Shown here: positions 26,310 through 34,827 of the stretch, piece by piece | How positions within the stretch are numbered: the stretch's first letter is position 1 | How the letters are laid out: each line of letters begins with the position of its first letter | Assembly: GCA_038210495.1 (NCBI GenBank) | Contig: JBBQWR010000008.1 | Span: 1-64,000 of the forward strand | Source of the DNA: JBBQWR01 sp038210495 | GTDB lineage: Bacteria; Planctomycetota; Planctomycetia; Pirellulales; DATAWG01 | Reading direction: 5' to 3' | Length of the DNA: 64,000 nt | Program-made: the position numbers and the translations under genes | Notes under the pieces: model-generated | Databases searched by the model: none | What the model saw: only the letters and a program-made list of their open reading frames with translations | What the model was told of the DNA's origin: nothing

Positions 26310-27616
26310 GTTTTCTATTGTGGCTATCCGTCGTCAGTTTGGGGATCGCCGTATTCGCGTCGATCGGGGCTCGTAGTTTGCGCCGATTTTCTCGCAGCAA
26401 GCTCGAAGATCTGTGCAGCGACGAGAACACGAAGCCGCTTTATAGCCAGATCGTTCTGCTTCGCGATCGAAACATCCTCGGCGCCGATAGTTTGCAAACG
26501 ATCTCGGCCGCCATTTCGATTGGGGCGGCGGCCGCTTGGGTTTCCACGACGGGATCGCAGGTCTGGCAGCCCGTTTGGCTTTGGTCGCTGATTGGCGCCG
26601 CGCTCGCCGCGACGATGCTTCTTGCGGCCCTGGTTTGGATTCCGTTTGCGGTCGCCAAGATTTGGGCCGATCCCGTGGTCCTTCGCACCTGGGGAATTTG
26701 GAAGGCCGTCGCGACTTTCAATCGACCATCGATCGCCGTCGCGGACGGCATTTTGCGATTGTTGCGATTGGCGTCCGGCAATGAGCCCGTCCAGGCCACG
26801 GAGGAATCGCTCGAAGAAGAAATCCTCACGATCGTCAACGAAGGCCGGCGCGAAGGCCTGCTCGAAGAAGACGCCCGCGGGATGATCGAAGGAGTCATCG
26901 AGCTCGGAGATGTCGACGTCGCTCAGATCATGACTCCGCGCACCGATGTCCTCTCGATGCACATCGAGCTACCCTGGGACGACGCGGTGCGGATGATTAG
27001 CAAGTCGGGCCACACGCGGATTCCCGTGTATGGTCGAAGTCCGGACGACATCGTGGGCATCCTGCATGTCAAAGACTTGCTCGCGGAGTTGGCTAAAACA
27101 GACGACGAAGTTCGCTTGCCGCTTCGGCAGATTTTGCGACAACCATTTTTCGTTCCGGAATCCAAACCGGTCGACGCCTTGCTGCACGAATTTCAGCGGA
27201 ATCGCAATCATCTGGCCGTCGTGCTGGACGAATTCGGCGGCGTCTGCGGCATCGTGACGATCGAAGACGCCCTCGAGGAAATCGTGGGCGAAATTGCCGA
27301 CGAGCACGACGACGCCCTGATCGACGGCATTCGCGCGATCGACGCCCGATCCGCGGAGGCGCTTGCCAAATCGCGGATTCAAGAACTCAACGAGCGACTA
27401 GGGCTCACGCTGCCCGAGGACGAGGACTTCGACACGATCGGTGGATTTGTATTTCACGAACTGGGGCGAATTCCCAACGTGGGCGAAGAACTTATCTGGC
27501 ACGACGTGCGGATCAAAGTGCTCGAAGCCACGCGCCGGCGAATCCATCGCGTGCTGATCGAAGTGCTCACCCTGCAAAAAGAGGGCGATGCGCCGCTGAG
27601 CAATGCGAATCGTTAA
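26306..27616 (+). CDS. CorC/HlyC-type membrane protein with CBS pair
   Basis: This 436-residue protein has N-terminal hydrophobic segments (about 1-20, 70-90 and 95-120) in the place of a CNNM/DUF21 domain, then two CBS domains (about 205-330) starting VAQIMTPRTDVLSMHI and VPESKPVDALLHEFQRNRNH. A C-terminal transporter-associated domain (about 350-430) contains EDEDFDTIGGFVFHELGRIP. Family members act in magnesium and other divalent-cation export. It starts with GTG and overlaps ybeY by four bases, matching the ybeY-ybeX order of many genomes. The N-terminal part is less conserved than usual. Confidence 0.88.
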   Translation: MSFLLWLSVVSLGIAVFASIGARSLRRFSRSKLEDLCSDENTKPLYSQIVLLRDRNILGADSLQTISAAISIGAAAAWVSTTGSQVWQPVWLWSLIGAALAATMLLAALVWIPFAVAKIWADPVVLRTWGIWKAVATFNRPSIAVADGILRLLRLASGNEPVQATEESLEEEILTIVNEGRREGLLEEDARGMIEGVIELGDVDVAQIMTPRTDVLSMHIELPWDDAVRMISKSGHTRIPVYGRSPDDIVGILHVKDLLAELAKTDDEVRLPLRQILRQPFFVPESKPVDALLHEFQRNRNHLAVVLDEFGGVCGIVTIEDALEEIVGEIADEHDDALIDGIRAIDARSAEALAKSRIQELNERLGLTLPEDEDFDTIGGFVFHELGRIPNVGEELIWHDVRIKVLEATRRRIHRVLIEVLTLQKEGDAPLSNANR

Positions 27617-27658
27617 GCGGTTTTGGACTGGGACGAAAAAATCACGGATGACCCTCTG

Positions 27659-29083
27659 ATGCAAAACGGTGAACCAAACCCGACCTCCGCTACGGCCCCT
27701 CTCAGCGTCGCCGAGGCCCGCGATCCGGCATCGATCGGCAAACACGTTCAGCTTCGCGGCTGGATCCGCACGCGCCGCGATTCCAAGGGGGGCTTTAGCT
27801 TCCTGGAGCTGAACGATGGTTCGTCGCAGGCCAACGCGCAAATCGTCGCCGATGGCAAGCTGCCCAACTACGACAGCGAAATCAAAAAGCTCTCGGCCGG
27901 TTGCAGCGTCACGGTCGTCGGCGAGATTCGCGAGTCGCCGGCCAAAGGTCAGCCGACTGAAGTTCACGCTCGCGAGGTGATCGTTCACGGCTGGGCGGAC
28001 ACCGAGAGCTATCCGCTGCAGAAGAAGAATCACTCCTGGGAATTCCTCCGGTCGATCGCCCATCTCAGGCCCCGCACGAATACGTTCGGCGCCATCGCCC
28101 GGGTGCGAAATCAAGTCAGCCGCTCGATCCACAATTTTTTCCAGGAGCAGGGCTTTCTGTACATCCATTCGCCGATCATCACCGCCAGCGACTGCGAAGG
28201 CGCCGGCGAAATGTTCAAGGTCACGACGCTCGACTTGGGAAACCTGCCGCGCGCCGCTCAAAACGTCGATTTCTCGACCGACTTTTTCCATCGGCCGGCT
28301 TATCTGACCGTCAGCGGCCAATTGAATGCCGAAATCTTCGCCTGCTCGCTGGGCAAGGTGTATACGTTCGGACCGACGTTCAGAGCCGAGAACTCCAACA
28401 CGTCCCGACACTTGGCCGAGTTTTGGATGGTCGAGCCGGAGATGGCGTTCGCCGAGCTTGAAGACAACATGCGTATCGCCGAGGCTTTTTTGAAGCGCAT
28501 CTTCCGCGACGTGCTCGAGCATTGCGGCGACGAGATGCAATTCTTCGCCGAGCGGATCGACAAAACGGCGCTCTCGACGCTGCAATCGTTCGTCTCCAGC
28601 GATTTCGTCCGCCTTTCTTACACGGATGCCGTGGATGTGTTGGAAAAGTCGGGGCAGACATTCGAATATCCCGTGGCCTGGGGCAACGATCTGCAAGCCG
28701 AGCACGAACGGTTTTTGACCGAGCAACATTTCAAATGCCCGCTGATCCTGCACGACTATCCGCGGACGATCAAACCGTTTTACATGCGAGTGAACGACGA
28801 CGGTCGGACCGTTCGGGCGATGGACGTGCTCGTGCCCAAGGTCGGCGAGATCATCGGCGGCAGTCAGCGCGAGGAACGGCTCGACGTGCTCGAGTCGCGA
28901 ATGAAGGAGCAATCGCTCGATCCCCAGAGCTACTGGTGGTATCTCGATCTGCGGCGCTATGGCACCGTGCCCCACTCCGGCTTCGGCCTGGGACTGGAGC
29001 GGGTGCTGCAGTTCATCACCGGCATGGGCAATATCCGCGACGTGATTCCGTTCCCCCGAACGCCAGGCAGCGCGGAGTTTTAG
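27659..29083 (+). CDS. asnS: Asparaginyl-tRNA synthetase
   Basis: This 474-residue class II synthetase charges tRNA-Asn. An N-terminal OB-fold (HVQLRGWIRTRRDSKGGFSF) is followed by the class II core: motif 2 FGPTFRAENSNTSRHLAEFW and motif 3 GFGLGLERVLQFITG. IHSPIITASDCEGAGEMF is characteristic of AsnRS. The ATG at 27659 is preferred over an in-frame TTG at 27623; neither has a strong ribosome site. With a dedicated AsnRS the cell need not make Asn-tRNA by amidation of Asp-tRNA. Confidence 0.96.
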   Translation: MQNGEPNPTSATAPLSVAEARDPASIGKHVQLRGWIRTRRDSKGGFSFLELNDGSSQANAQIVADGKLPNYDSEIKKLSAGCSVTVVGEIRESPAKGQPTEVHAREVIVHGWADTESYPLQKKNHSWEFLRSIAHLRPRTNTFGAIARVRNQVSRSIHNFFQEQGFLYIHSPIITASDCEGAGEMFKVTTLDLGNLPRAAQNVDFSTDFFHRPAYLTVSGQLNAEIFACSLGKVYTFGPTFRAENSNTSRHLAEFWMVEPEMAFAELEDNMRIAEAFLKRIFRDVLEHCGDEMQFFAERIDKTALSTLQSFVSSDFVRLSYTDAVDVLEKSGQTFEYPVAWGNDLQAEHERFLTEQHFKCPLILHDYPRTIKPFYMRVNDDGRTVRAMDVLVPKVGEIIGGSQREERLDVLESRMKEQSLDPQSYWWYLDLRRYGTVPHSGFGLGLERVLQFITGMGNIRDVIPFPRTPGSAEF

Positions 29084-29156
29084 AGCGGCGCATAATGTCA
29101 GCGGGCGTAAGATCACCTCAGGAGGCCATAGGAGGGACAAAGGGTAACACTGATTA

Positions 29157-29187
29157 CCACTAATCTTCGCTAATTAATGATTAGTGG
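29157..29187. repeat. Short intergenic hairpin
   Basis: CCACTAATC (29157-29165) pairs perfectly with GATTAGTGG (29179-29187) around an AT-rich loop. It lies in the asnS-downstream gap between convergent genes. Confidence 0.5.
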
Positions 29188-29272
29188 AAATTCGCGTCGA
29201 TTAGCGTTCTCCTCCTCGTCCTTCGTCCGATTGCATGCTGCCCTTTTTACTTCGGGTGTGGCTGCATGGTCG

Positions 29273-29632
29273 TTACTTGAGCGATTGTGCCAAGATGACG
29301 ACCCAAGGAACCAGTCCGATGGCGATCACGCCGACGGTCACTGGCATCGGCGGCGCCACTTGGCGCACCTTGTACACCACCGGCGTGAGGATCAACGTGA
29401 ACGTGCCGACCACGACCGCGGCGAAGATCAGTAAGCCGCCAAGCTGCGCAACATTCTGAGCCTGCGGGTTCGCTGCGAAGTAAAGCCGAGCAGCGAACAG
29501 GCCGAACTCGCAGATCACGGCCGTAATCGCCGAAAGCAACCACCCGATCGTGGCCGCGTCGGCGGCCGACGTCTCTTGCCCGACAGTAGCGACCAAGGGC
29601 TTGGCGGTTTCGCGGCGATTCTTTTTGGCCAT
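29273..29632 (-). CDS. Small membrane protein of unknown function
   Basis: This 119-residue protein has a basic N-terminus (MAKKNRRETAK) and three predicted membrane segments at about 28-48 (IGWLLSAITAVICEFGLFAA), 63-85 (GLLIFAAVVVGTFTLILTPV) and 95-116 (PVTVGVIAIGLVPWVVILAQ). No family is recognised. It lies 28 bp downstream of the anti-sigma gene and may belong to its transcript. Confidence 0.7.
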   Translation of the reverse strand: MAKKNRRETAKPLVATVGQETSAADAATIGWLLSAITAVICEFGLFAARLYFAANPQAQNVAQLGGLLIFAAVVVGTFTLILTPVVYKVRQVAPPMPVTVGVIAIGLVPWVVILAQSLK

Positions 29633-29660
29633 GACAGATCGTCAAATCCCGGGGCCGGCA

Positions 29661-30131
29661 TTACTGGACCCGCGGCAGGCCCCATTCGTCGGCCGAGACG
29701 TCCATCGGAAGTTGATCGACCACCAACCGCAGGGCCAAACCAGCGCTATGGTTCAGATCGTCGAGCGAATAGTCATCGGAACTGGCGCCATCAGGATGAC
29801 CGAATCGATTCTGGATCACCAGTTGCCGCGCCGCCGACCGATCGAGCGAGCCGACGGGCTCTGGCCCTCGCAACAGCCGCCATCCGCCGGCCAAGAGAAC
29901 CAATAAACTCGCGGCGATGGCGAGCCACGCAATTGTGCCCGGTCGTCGTTTTCCCGCCGTACGCGAGGATTCGCCAACGACCGGCGATTTGCATTCAACG
30001 GTGGCCGTTACGATGCGGACATGAAGCGCTTCGGAAAACGGATGCTCTCCAACGCGGGCGTCTCGCGTCAATCGCTCAGCCAATTGCCGATCAGCCGGCC
30101 CGTCGAATTTGTACGAATTTTTCTCAGACAT
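29661..30131 (-). CDS. Probable anti-sigma factor
   Basis: This 156-residue protein has a charged N-terminal part (about 1-65), one membrane segment at about 68-86 (TIAWLAIAASLLVLLAGGW) and a short extracytoplasmic tail. The start overlaps the sigma-factor gene by 8 bp (ATGTCTGA), the usual arrangement for an ECF sigma factor and its membrane-bound regulator. No zinc-binding ZAS motif (HxxxCxxC) is visible, so the inhibitor function is inferred from context and topology. Confidence 0.7.
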   Translation of the reverse strand: MSEKNSYKFDGPADRQLAERLTRDARVGEHPFSEALHVRIVTATVECKSPVVGESSRTAGKRRPGTIAWLAIAASLLVLLAGGWRLLRGPEPVGSLDRSAARQLVIQNRFGHPDGASSDDYSLDDLNHSAGLALRLVVDQLPMDVSADEWGLPRVQ

Positions 30132-30747
30132 GAATCACCTCTAATCGCGCGGCGGACGGGACCTGCGACTCAGCAGACTGTTCACCTTCAAACAAGGCCT
30201 GTAAATAGGGAAGCAGCCTTTTGCGAGCTCGAAACAGCATCGTCTTGACCGACATTCGGGACCGGCCAAGCACTCGGGCCACCTCCGCCGTGGGCATTTC
30301 CTCGACGTAGTGCAGCCACAGCGCCGAGACATGCTCCGCGTTCAACTGCTGTCGAGCGATCCGCCACAAATTTTGGCGGCCGTCGGCGTCCGCCATCGCA
30401 TCGGCCGGATTCGGCGCGGCGTCGATCACCGCGTCGACGGCGGTCGAATCCTGTTGCTCGCGCCGCGGTTTCAGCGCGGCGTTGATCGCCAACCGATGGG
30501 CGATCGTGAACAGCCACGTTCGAAATCGCCACTGCGTGGAATATTTCTCGAGACATTGGTAGGCCCGAACGAACGAATCCTGCGCCACATCCTCGGCGTC
30601 GGCCAAGCAGCGTGCCCGCCGCAGGAGAAATTGCACGAGCGGAACTTGCAGCCGGCGAGCCAGTTGCTCGAAGCTGTCGCGCGAGCCCTCTTGCGCGGCG
30701 GTCGCCAATTGCTCGTCGGTCAGGATTTCGCAAGCCGCCAAGGACAT
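30124..30747 (-). CDS. ECF-subfamily RNA polymerase sigma factor
   Basis: This 207-residue protein has region 2 (residues ~20-95: FEQLARRLQVPLVQFLLRRA, DAEDVAQDSFVRAYQ, FRTWLFTIAHRLAINA) and region 4 (about 135-190: LWLHYVEEMPTAEVARVLGR and SRMSVKTMLFRARKRLLP). The frame is open upstream to 30846, but the ATG at 30747 places region 2 normally. It is coupled to the putative anti-sigma gene. The regulon is unknown; the neighbouring exported protein gene (30892-31929) is on the same strand upstream. Confidence 0.9.
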   Translation of the reverse strand: MSLAACEILTDEQLATAAQEGSRDSFEQLARRLQVPLVQFLLRRARCLADAEDVAQDSFVRAYQCLEKYSTQWRFRTWLFTIAHRLAINAALKPRREQQDSTAVDAVIDAAPNPADAMADADGRQNLWRIARQQLNAEHVSALWLHYVEEMPTAEVARVLGRSRMSVKTMLFRARKRLLPYLQALFEGEQSAESQVPSAARLEVIHV

Positions 30748-30891
30748 GGGAACGCTTCGACAATTGCCATGAAAAGAACACATTTCTGGAGCGGCCCGCG
30801 CCGTCGCGACGCCCATGATGAGCGTCGCGACAGCCGCTGAGACCATTTCCGCCAGTATATAGCGCGAACATCCAGCGTACTGCGCCGGACG

Positions 30892-31929
30892 TTACTTGTC
30901 GCCGTCTTTCTTTGCTCTCTTCTTGTCGGCGTCCTCGTGACCATCCTTATGTTCGCCGGCCCGCTTTTGAGCCCGCTGATGTAGCTCTTCGAACGCCTTG
31001 TGATGCTCCTTCATTTCCTTGGCCGCCGATTCGCCGGCCTTGATGACGTCGTCGGCCGACCCGGTCCAGTCGATCGTCAGCGTCGCGCCGCTGGCTTCGA
31101 TCTTCGCGGCGTCGATCAACTTTTTGATTTCCGGAGCGCGATCGCCCAGGTGCAGATCGGCCATTCCGCGAAAACCTTCGGCGACGGATTTCATTTCCTT
31201 CGCCGTGTCTTCGCCGGTGGTTTTCACCTTGGTGTGGTCGAAGCTCTGGCCATCGTGTTCGCCGATTACGACGCTAACTTGCTCGATCTTTTCGATGATC
31301 GGCATCTTGATCGGCATTTCGATTTTGTTGATCCCCACGACAGCCATGCGGAAGATCGTGCCCTTGGGAGCATCGCCCAAAAGTGGCGAGCTAGAGCCGA
31401 GACCACCCTTGCCGCCGAGCGTGGCGAGCGCCGCTTTCAGATCGTCCTCGCTCGAGGCCGCGACCGCCACGTCGCTCTTGGGAAACGCGACCTGCATTTT
31501 CTGCTGATGCTCGCCGTGATGCTCGGTCCAGCTGTGAACCTCGACATCCCCTTCCTTGCTCACCTTGTAGTCGGAATGCTTTTTCAGCAGGGCGATCACC
31601 TTTTCGTGGTCGGCATGAGCGTAAACGATGAGCACGCCCGAATGCATTTTGAAATTCGTGCCGTAGAGCGTGACGCCGTGGATATCCTTGTGGGGGTCCA
31701 TGCCAACCGCGTCTTGAATCTTAGCCAACATTTTCTTGGCGCCCTCGTGCTGGAGAGCTTCATCGTGAATCCGATTGACGACTTTCGATTCGTGAGCCGC
31801 GTCGAAGTCGACGTGGATCAGCCATTTCGCGTCGGCCGAAACGGTGGCTGGATCGAGTGGGGCGGCCTGCCCCACGCCGCCGAAACCGCACGCCGTCGCC
31901 ATTACCGCTGCCGCTAGCATCCGCTTCAT
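30892..31929 (-). CDS. Exported protein of unknown function
   Basis: This 345-residue protein has a signal peptide (MKRMLAAAVMATACGFGGVG, cleavage near QAAP) and a soluble mixed alpha/beta body. Features are WLIHVDFDAAHESKVVNRIH, LYGTNFKMHSGVLIVYAHAD and SDVAVAASSEDDLKAALATL, followed by a strongly charged Lys/Glu/His-rich end (DGHEDADKKRAKKDGD). The body resembles planctomycete proteins that follow sigma factors, but I recognise no named family. The ATG at 31929 is chosen because the signal peptide begins there. Confidence 0.75.
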   Translation of the reverse strand: MKRMLAAAVMATACGFGGVGQAAPLDPATVSADAKWLIHVDFDAAHESKVVNRIHDEALQHEGAKKMLAKIQDAVGMDPHKDIHGVTLYGTNFKMHSGVLIVYAHADHEKVIALLKKHSDYKVSKEGDVEVHSWTEHHGEHQQKMQVAFPKSDVAVAASSEDDLKAALATLGGKGGLGSSSPLLGDAPKGTIFRMAVVGINKIEMPIKMPIIEKIEQVSVVIGEHDGQSFDHTKVKTTGEDTAKEMKSVAEGFRGMADLHLGDRAPEIKKLIDAAKIEASGATLTIDWTGSADDVIKAGESAAKEMKEHHKAFEELHQRAQKRAGEHKDGHEDADKKRAKKDGDK

Positions 31930-32308
31930 CGTTGCACCTACGAAAAAAGAAATGTTGTTGCCCAAGCCAGGTCTGTCAGCCTTTGTACAGTCGGCGAGTG
32001 GCTTCGGTTACGCCTGCGTAGAGCAATTGACAAAATATACGGCGTCGTTAAAACAGGGGAATGATCGTGAAAAAAGTCACAAGCTCTGGTTTTTCATCCC
32101 AAGAGCGGTAAGGATAGCGACTTAACGTCGAATGCGGGAACGATGAGGACGCCGGTTGCGCCTTCGTTGCTCCCCTTGCGAACCACCCATTCGCCATCGT
32201 TCAAGCTGTCTGACGCCAAAAGGTAGGGCCGCGAGCGGTCCTACGGGCATTGGATTTGACGACAGTGGGCCCGAGCGGCGGAGTTGATTAGCGGACCGAT
32301 CTCGTCCT
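31930..32308. other. Divergent intergenic region upstream of the respiratory cluster
   Basis: The 379 bp lie between the exported-protein gene (minus) and the Rieske gene (plus). A possible plus-strand promoter is TTGACA at 32027-32032 with TAAAAC 16 bases on; the -10 match is poor. No gene is supported here. Confidence 0.45.
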
Positions 32309-33436
32309 ATGGCAGAAGAGAAGAAACGACTTTCGGTGGCCGAGATGTTGGCTGCCGCTCGCCAGGTAGACTCGGCAAAATCAGAGAGCGCTGCGCCCCT
32401 GGCGCCGGCTCCCGTTGAACCGGCGGCTGTTGCGCCCGTCGCGGCTGAATCCGCGGCGCCGGAAGTCTCGTCGAAGCCGGTTGCGGCAAAGCCTGCTGGC
32501 ATTAAGCCAACCGCCAAACCAGCGGCTGGTGGCGTCGGGGGCCGACCTAGCGTGGCCGAGATGATGGCGGCCGCTCGCTCCGCCGACAAATCCAAGGGAG
32601 AATCCGCAGCCCCGCCGCTTGCCGCCACGAAACCGGCGGCGCCGGTCGCCGCCAAGTCGCCGGCAGAAAAGCCGGCGCCGAAGTCGGCCGTAGCGAAAGC
32701 GCCGGCCGAAAAGGCCGCTCCAGCCGCTCCCAAATCCACCGCCAGCATCATGGCCGCCGCTCGGGGGGACAAACCTGGGCCGATCACCAAAGCGGAGGCC
32801 GCCGCCAAGCCAGCCGCGCGCGATCCAGGCGTCGCCGCGGCGAAGGCCAAATTGGCCGTCCCGCCGATGCCGACCAAGCCCGCTTACGCGGTTCCCAAGC
32901 CGGCGAAAGCCGCAAAACCGGCCGACGAAGATCGCCGCGGATTCATGAGTCTGCTTTTCGGCTCATTCCTGGGCATCGGGTTCACGTCACTGGGCGTGAC
33001 AGGCGGCCTTTGGAGCCTGGGGACGGCGCGCTTCATGTTTCCCAACATTCTCACTGAGCCGCCGAGCCGGTTCAAAGTTGGCTCGAAGGACAACTTTTCC
33101 CCTGGCAAGGTCGAGACCAAGTTCGTCCCGCAATACGGCGTATGGGTCGTGAACAACGAGTACAAGGGGCAGCAGATGATCTATGCCCTCAAAACCGTTT
33201 GCACGCATCTGGGCTGTACGCCCAATTGGCTTGAGGGAGAGCAGAAATTCAAATGCCCTTGCCATGGCAGCGGTTTTTATAAGGACGGGGTCAATTTCGA
33301 AGGCCCGGCGCCGCGCCCGCTCGAACGCTACGCAATCAAGGTGGGGGACGATGGCCAACTAGAAATCGATAAGAGCAAAACATTCCACGAAGAACTCGGC
33401 CAATGGGCCGATCCCACATCGTTCGTCGTGGCGTAA
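32309..33436 (+). CDS. Rieske iron-sulfur protein with long Ala/Pro-rich N-terminal extension
   Basis: This 375-residue protein is the 2Fe-2S subunit of the quinol-oxidising complex. The C-terminal 120 residues are a Rieske domain with both cluster motifs, CTHLGC and CPCHGSGF. One membrane segment lies at about 215-240 (LLFGSFLGIGFTSLGVTGGL). The first 205 residues are a low-complexity Ala/Pro/Lys extension carrying a motif three times: SVAEMLAAAR at 9-18, SVAEMMAAAR at 81-90 and STASIMAAAR at 143-152. Normal QcrA or PetC proteins lack it, and it would be cytoplasmic. This is the first gene of the respiratory block. Confidence 0.93.
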   Translation: MAEEKKRLSVAEMLAAARQVDSAKSESAAPLAPAPVEPAAVAPVAAESAAPEVSSKPVAAKPAGIKPTAKPAAGGVGGRPSVAEMMAAARSADKSKGESAAPPLAATKPAAPVAAKSPAEKPAPKSAVAKAPAEKAAPAAPKSTASIMAAARGDKPGPITKAEAAAKPAARDPGVAAAKAKLAVPPMPTKPAYAVPKPAKAAKPADEDRRGFMSLLFGSFLGIGFTSLGVTGGLWSLGTARFMFPNILTEPPSRFKVGSKDNFSPGKVETKFVPQYGVWVVNNEYKGQQMIYALKTVCTHLGCTPNWLEGEQKFKCPCHGSGFYKDGVNFEGPAPRPLERYAIKVGDDGQLEIDKSKTFHEELGQWADPTSFVVA

Positions 33437-33476
33437 CGTATTCATTGCACAATAACAGAAAATACCAATTGGCCGC

Positions 33477-33521
33477 GATCGCTTGCGACGCGATTTTAAC
33501 CCAAACGCATCGCAAGCGATC
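33477..33521 (+). repeat. Hairpin between Rieske and cytochrome b genes
   Basis: GATCGCTTGCGA (33477-33488) pairs perfectly with TCGCAAGCGATC (33510-33521) over a 21-base loop. There is no T-tract, so it is more likely an RNA processing or stability element, or a repeat, than a terminator. Confidence 0.6.
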
Positions 33522-33556
33522 TCGGATAATCTCTCGAACTCATTCTTGACGCAACT

Positions 33557-34330
33557 ATGTCTCTCGGCGATACGATTCGAAACTCCCAGGTTTGGAAGAG
33601 CATCTTTCGGCATCCGATGCCGCTGGACCGCCGTAACCGAATCGTGGTGATGCTGACCAACTTCTTTCTGCACCTGCATCCGGTGTCGGTCAAGAAGCAA
33701 GGCATCGCCCTGAGTTATACCTGGTGCATGGGGGGCGTCACGTTCTTCCTGTTTCTGGTCGAGACAGTGACTGGCGTACTGCTGATGTTCTATTACCGGC
33801 CGACGCTGGAATGGGCGTATACCGATATTCAAGCGCTGCGGGACGTAACTAGCTTGGGCATTTTGCGAGAACTACATCGCTGGGGCGCCCACGCAATGGT
33901 AATCACCGTCTGGCTGCATATGTACCGGGTGTTTCTCACTGGTAGTTACAAGCCGCCCCGAGAGTTCAACTGGGTCGTCGGCGTTATCTTGTTGCTATTG
34001 ACGCTGTTACTATCGTTCACCGGCTATTTGCTGCCCTGGGATCAATTAGCCATTTGGGCCATCACGGTCGGTTCCAACATGGCCCGGGCGACGCCGTTCT
34101 TGGGACATGAGGGACCGGGCCATCAGTTCTTGAATCTCGGTGGCATCGACATGATCACCAACGCCTCCGACGCGCGCTATGGCTTGTTAGGCGCGCGATT
34201 CGTCGGCGAAGAAACGCTGAATCGGTTTTACGTTTTGCACTGCATCGCGATTCCACTGGCCGTGACGTTATTGTTAGCAATTCACTTTTGGCGAGTCCGT
34301 AAAGACGGCGGTATAAGTGGACCGCTGTAA
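33557..34330 (+). CDS. Cytochrome b N-terminal subunit (b6-type)
   Basis: This 257-residue integral membrane protein carries the two b hemes and has four membrane helices. The heme ligands are the His pairs in LHRWGAH / WLHMYRVF and FYVLHCIAI / LLLAIHFW. The helix B-C region SFTGYLLPWDQLAIWAITV (family motif TGYxLPWDQ) is intact. The protein ends after helix D, as in split cytochrome b6/subunit IV systems; the C-terminal part is encoded separately downstream. It follows the Rieske gene as in bc operons. Confidence 0.94.
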   Translation: MSLGDTIRNSQVWKSIFRHPMPLDRRNRIVVMLTNFFLHLHPVSVKKQGIALSYTWCMGGVTFFLFLVETVTGVLLMFYYRPTLEWAYTDIQALRDVTSLGILRELHRWGAHAMVITVWLHMYRVFLTGSYKPPREFNWVVGVILLLLTLLLSFTGYLLPWDQLAIWAITVGSNMARATPFLGHEGPGHQFLNLGGIDMITNASDARYGLLGARFVGEETLNRFYVLHCIAIPLAVTLLLAIHFWRVRKDGGISGPL

Positions 34331-34393
34331 AGACATTGAGATTGCCGGAGGCCCCGGTTTCAGATTCAGATTTTGAAGTCAGAAGCACGCGAA

Positions 34394-34759
34394 ATGATTC
34401 TTCCCCGCTACGGTCGGCGATTCTCGTTCCAGCCACGGATGGCCTGGTCGATGCTCGGCATCGCGCTGGTTGCAATGACGGTAGCGGCGCTGCTGTTCGT
34501 GGGGCGTCTGGCATCCAAGGCGCCGCTGGTAGTTGCGTCGAATCCCATCCATAGCCCGAATCCGACGAAGGCGCCTTGGTACTTCCTTGGCCTGCAGGAC
34601 CTGTTCGTTCGGGCCGATCCATGGTACGCCGGCGTTATGCTCCCGGCCTTGGTGATCATTGGCGCGATCCTGATATTGTCGGCGGTGTTATTGTTTTTGG
34701 TCGTGTACTTCATGCGTTCCCGCAGTCGCGTCCGCGTTAGCGGTTCAATTCAGACTTAG
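34394..34759 (+). CDS. Short protein with cytochrome b C-terminal (subunit IV) motif
   Basis: This 121-residue protein has two membrane segments (about 20-42 and 80-105) around SPNPTKAPWYFLGLQDLF. This corresponds to the Qo-site segment of the cytochrome b C-terminal domain, with APWY in place of PEWY. DPWYAGVMLPALVI continues the match. It is paralogous to the central part of the next gene product (PNPSKAPWYFLGLQEML). It is shorter than subunit IV (about 160). The ATG at 34394 is preferred over an upstream TTG. It may be an extra or specialised subunit of the same complex. Confidence 0.85.
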   Translation: MILPRYGRRFSFQPRMAWSMLGIALVAMTVAALLFVGRLASKAPLVVASNPIHSPNPTKAPWYFLGLQDLFVRADPWYAGVMLPALVIIGAILILSAVLLFLVVYFMRSRSRVRVSGSIQT

Positions 34760-34827
34760 TCCGGCGACGGGTCCAAAGAGCCAAGTCCCCCTAGCCCATA
34801 AGCCCCAGCCCCTAACCCCTTTCCCTC

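Noticed and set aside
27398..29140. 580-codon minus-strand frame opposite asnS
   Set aside because: It is a shadow of the GC-rich asnS codons; the plus-strand product has all AsnRS motifs.
31000..31917. 305-codon plus-strand frame opposite the exported protein gene
   Set aside because: It has no start context and no family pattern; the minus-strand gene has a signal peptide and coding character.
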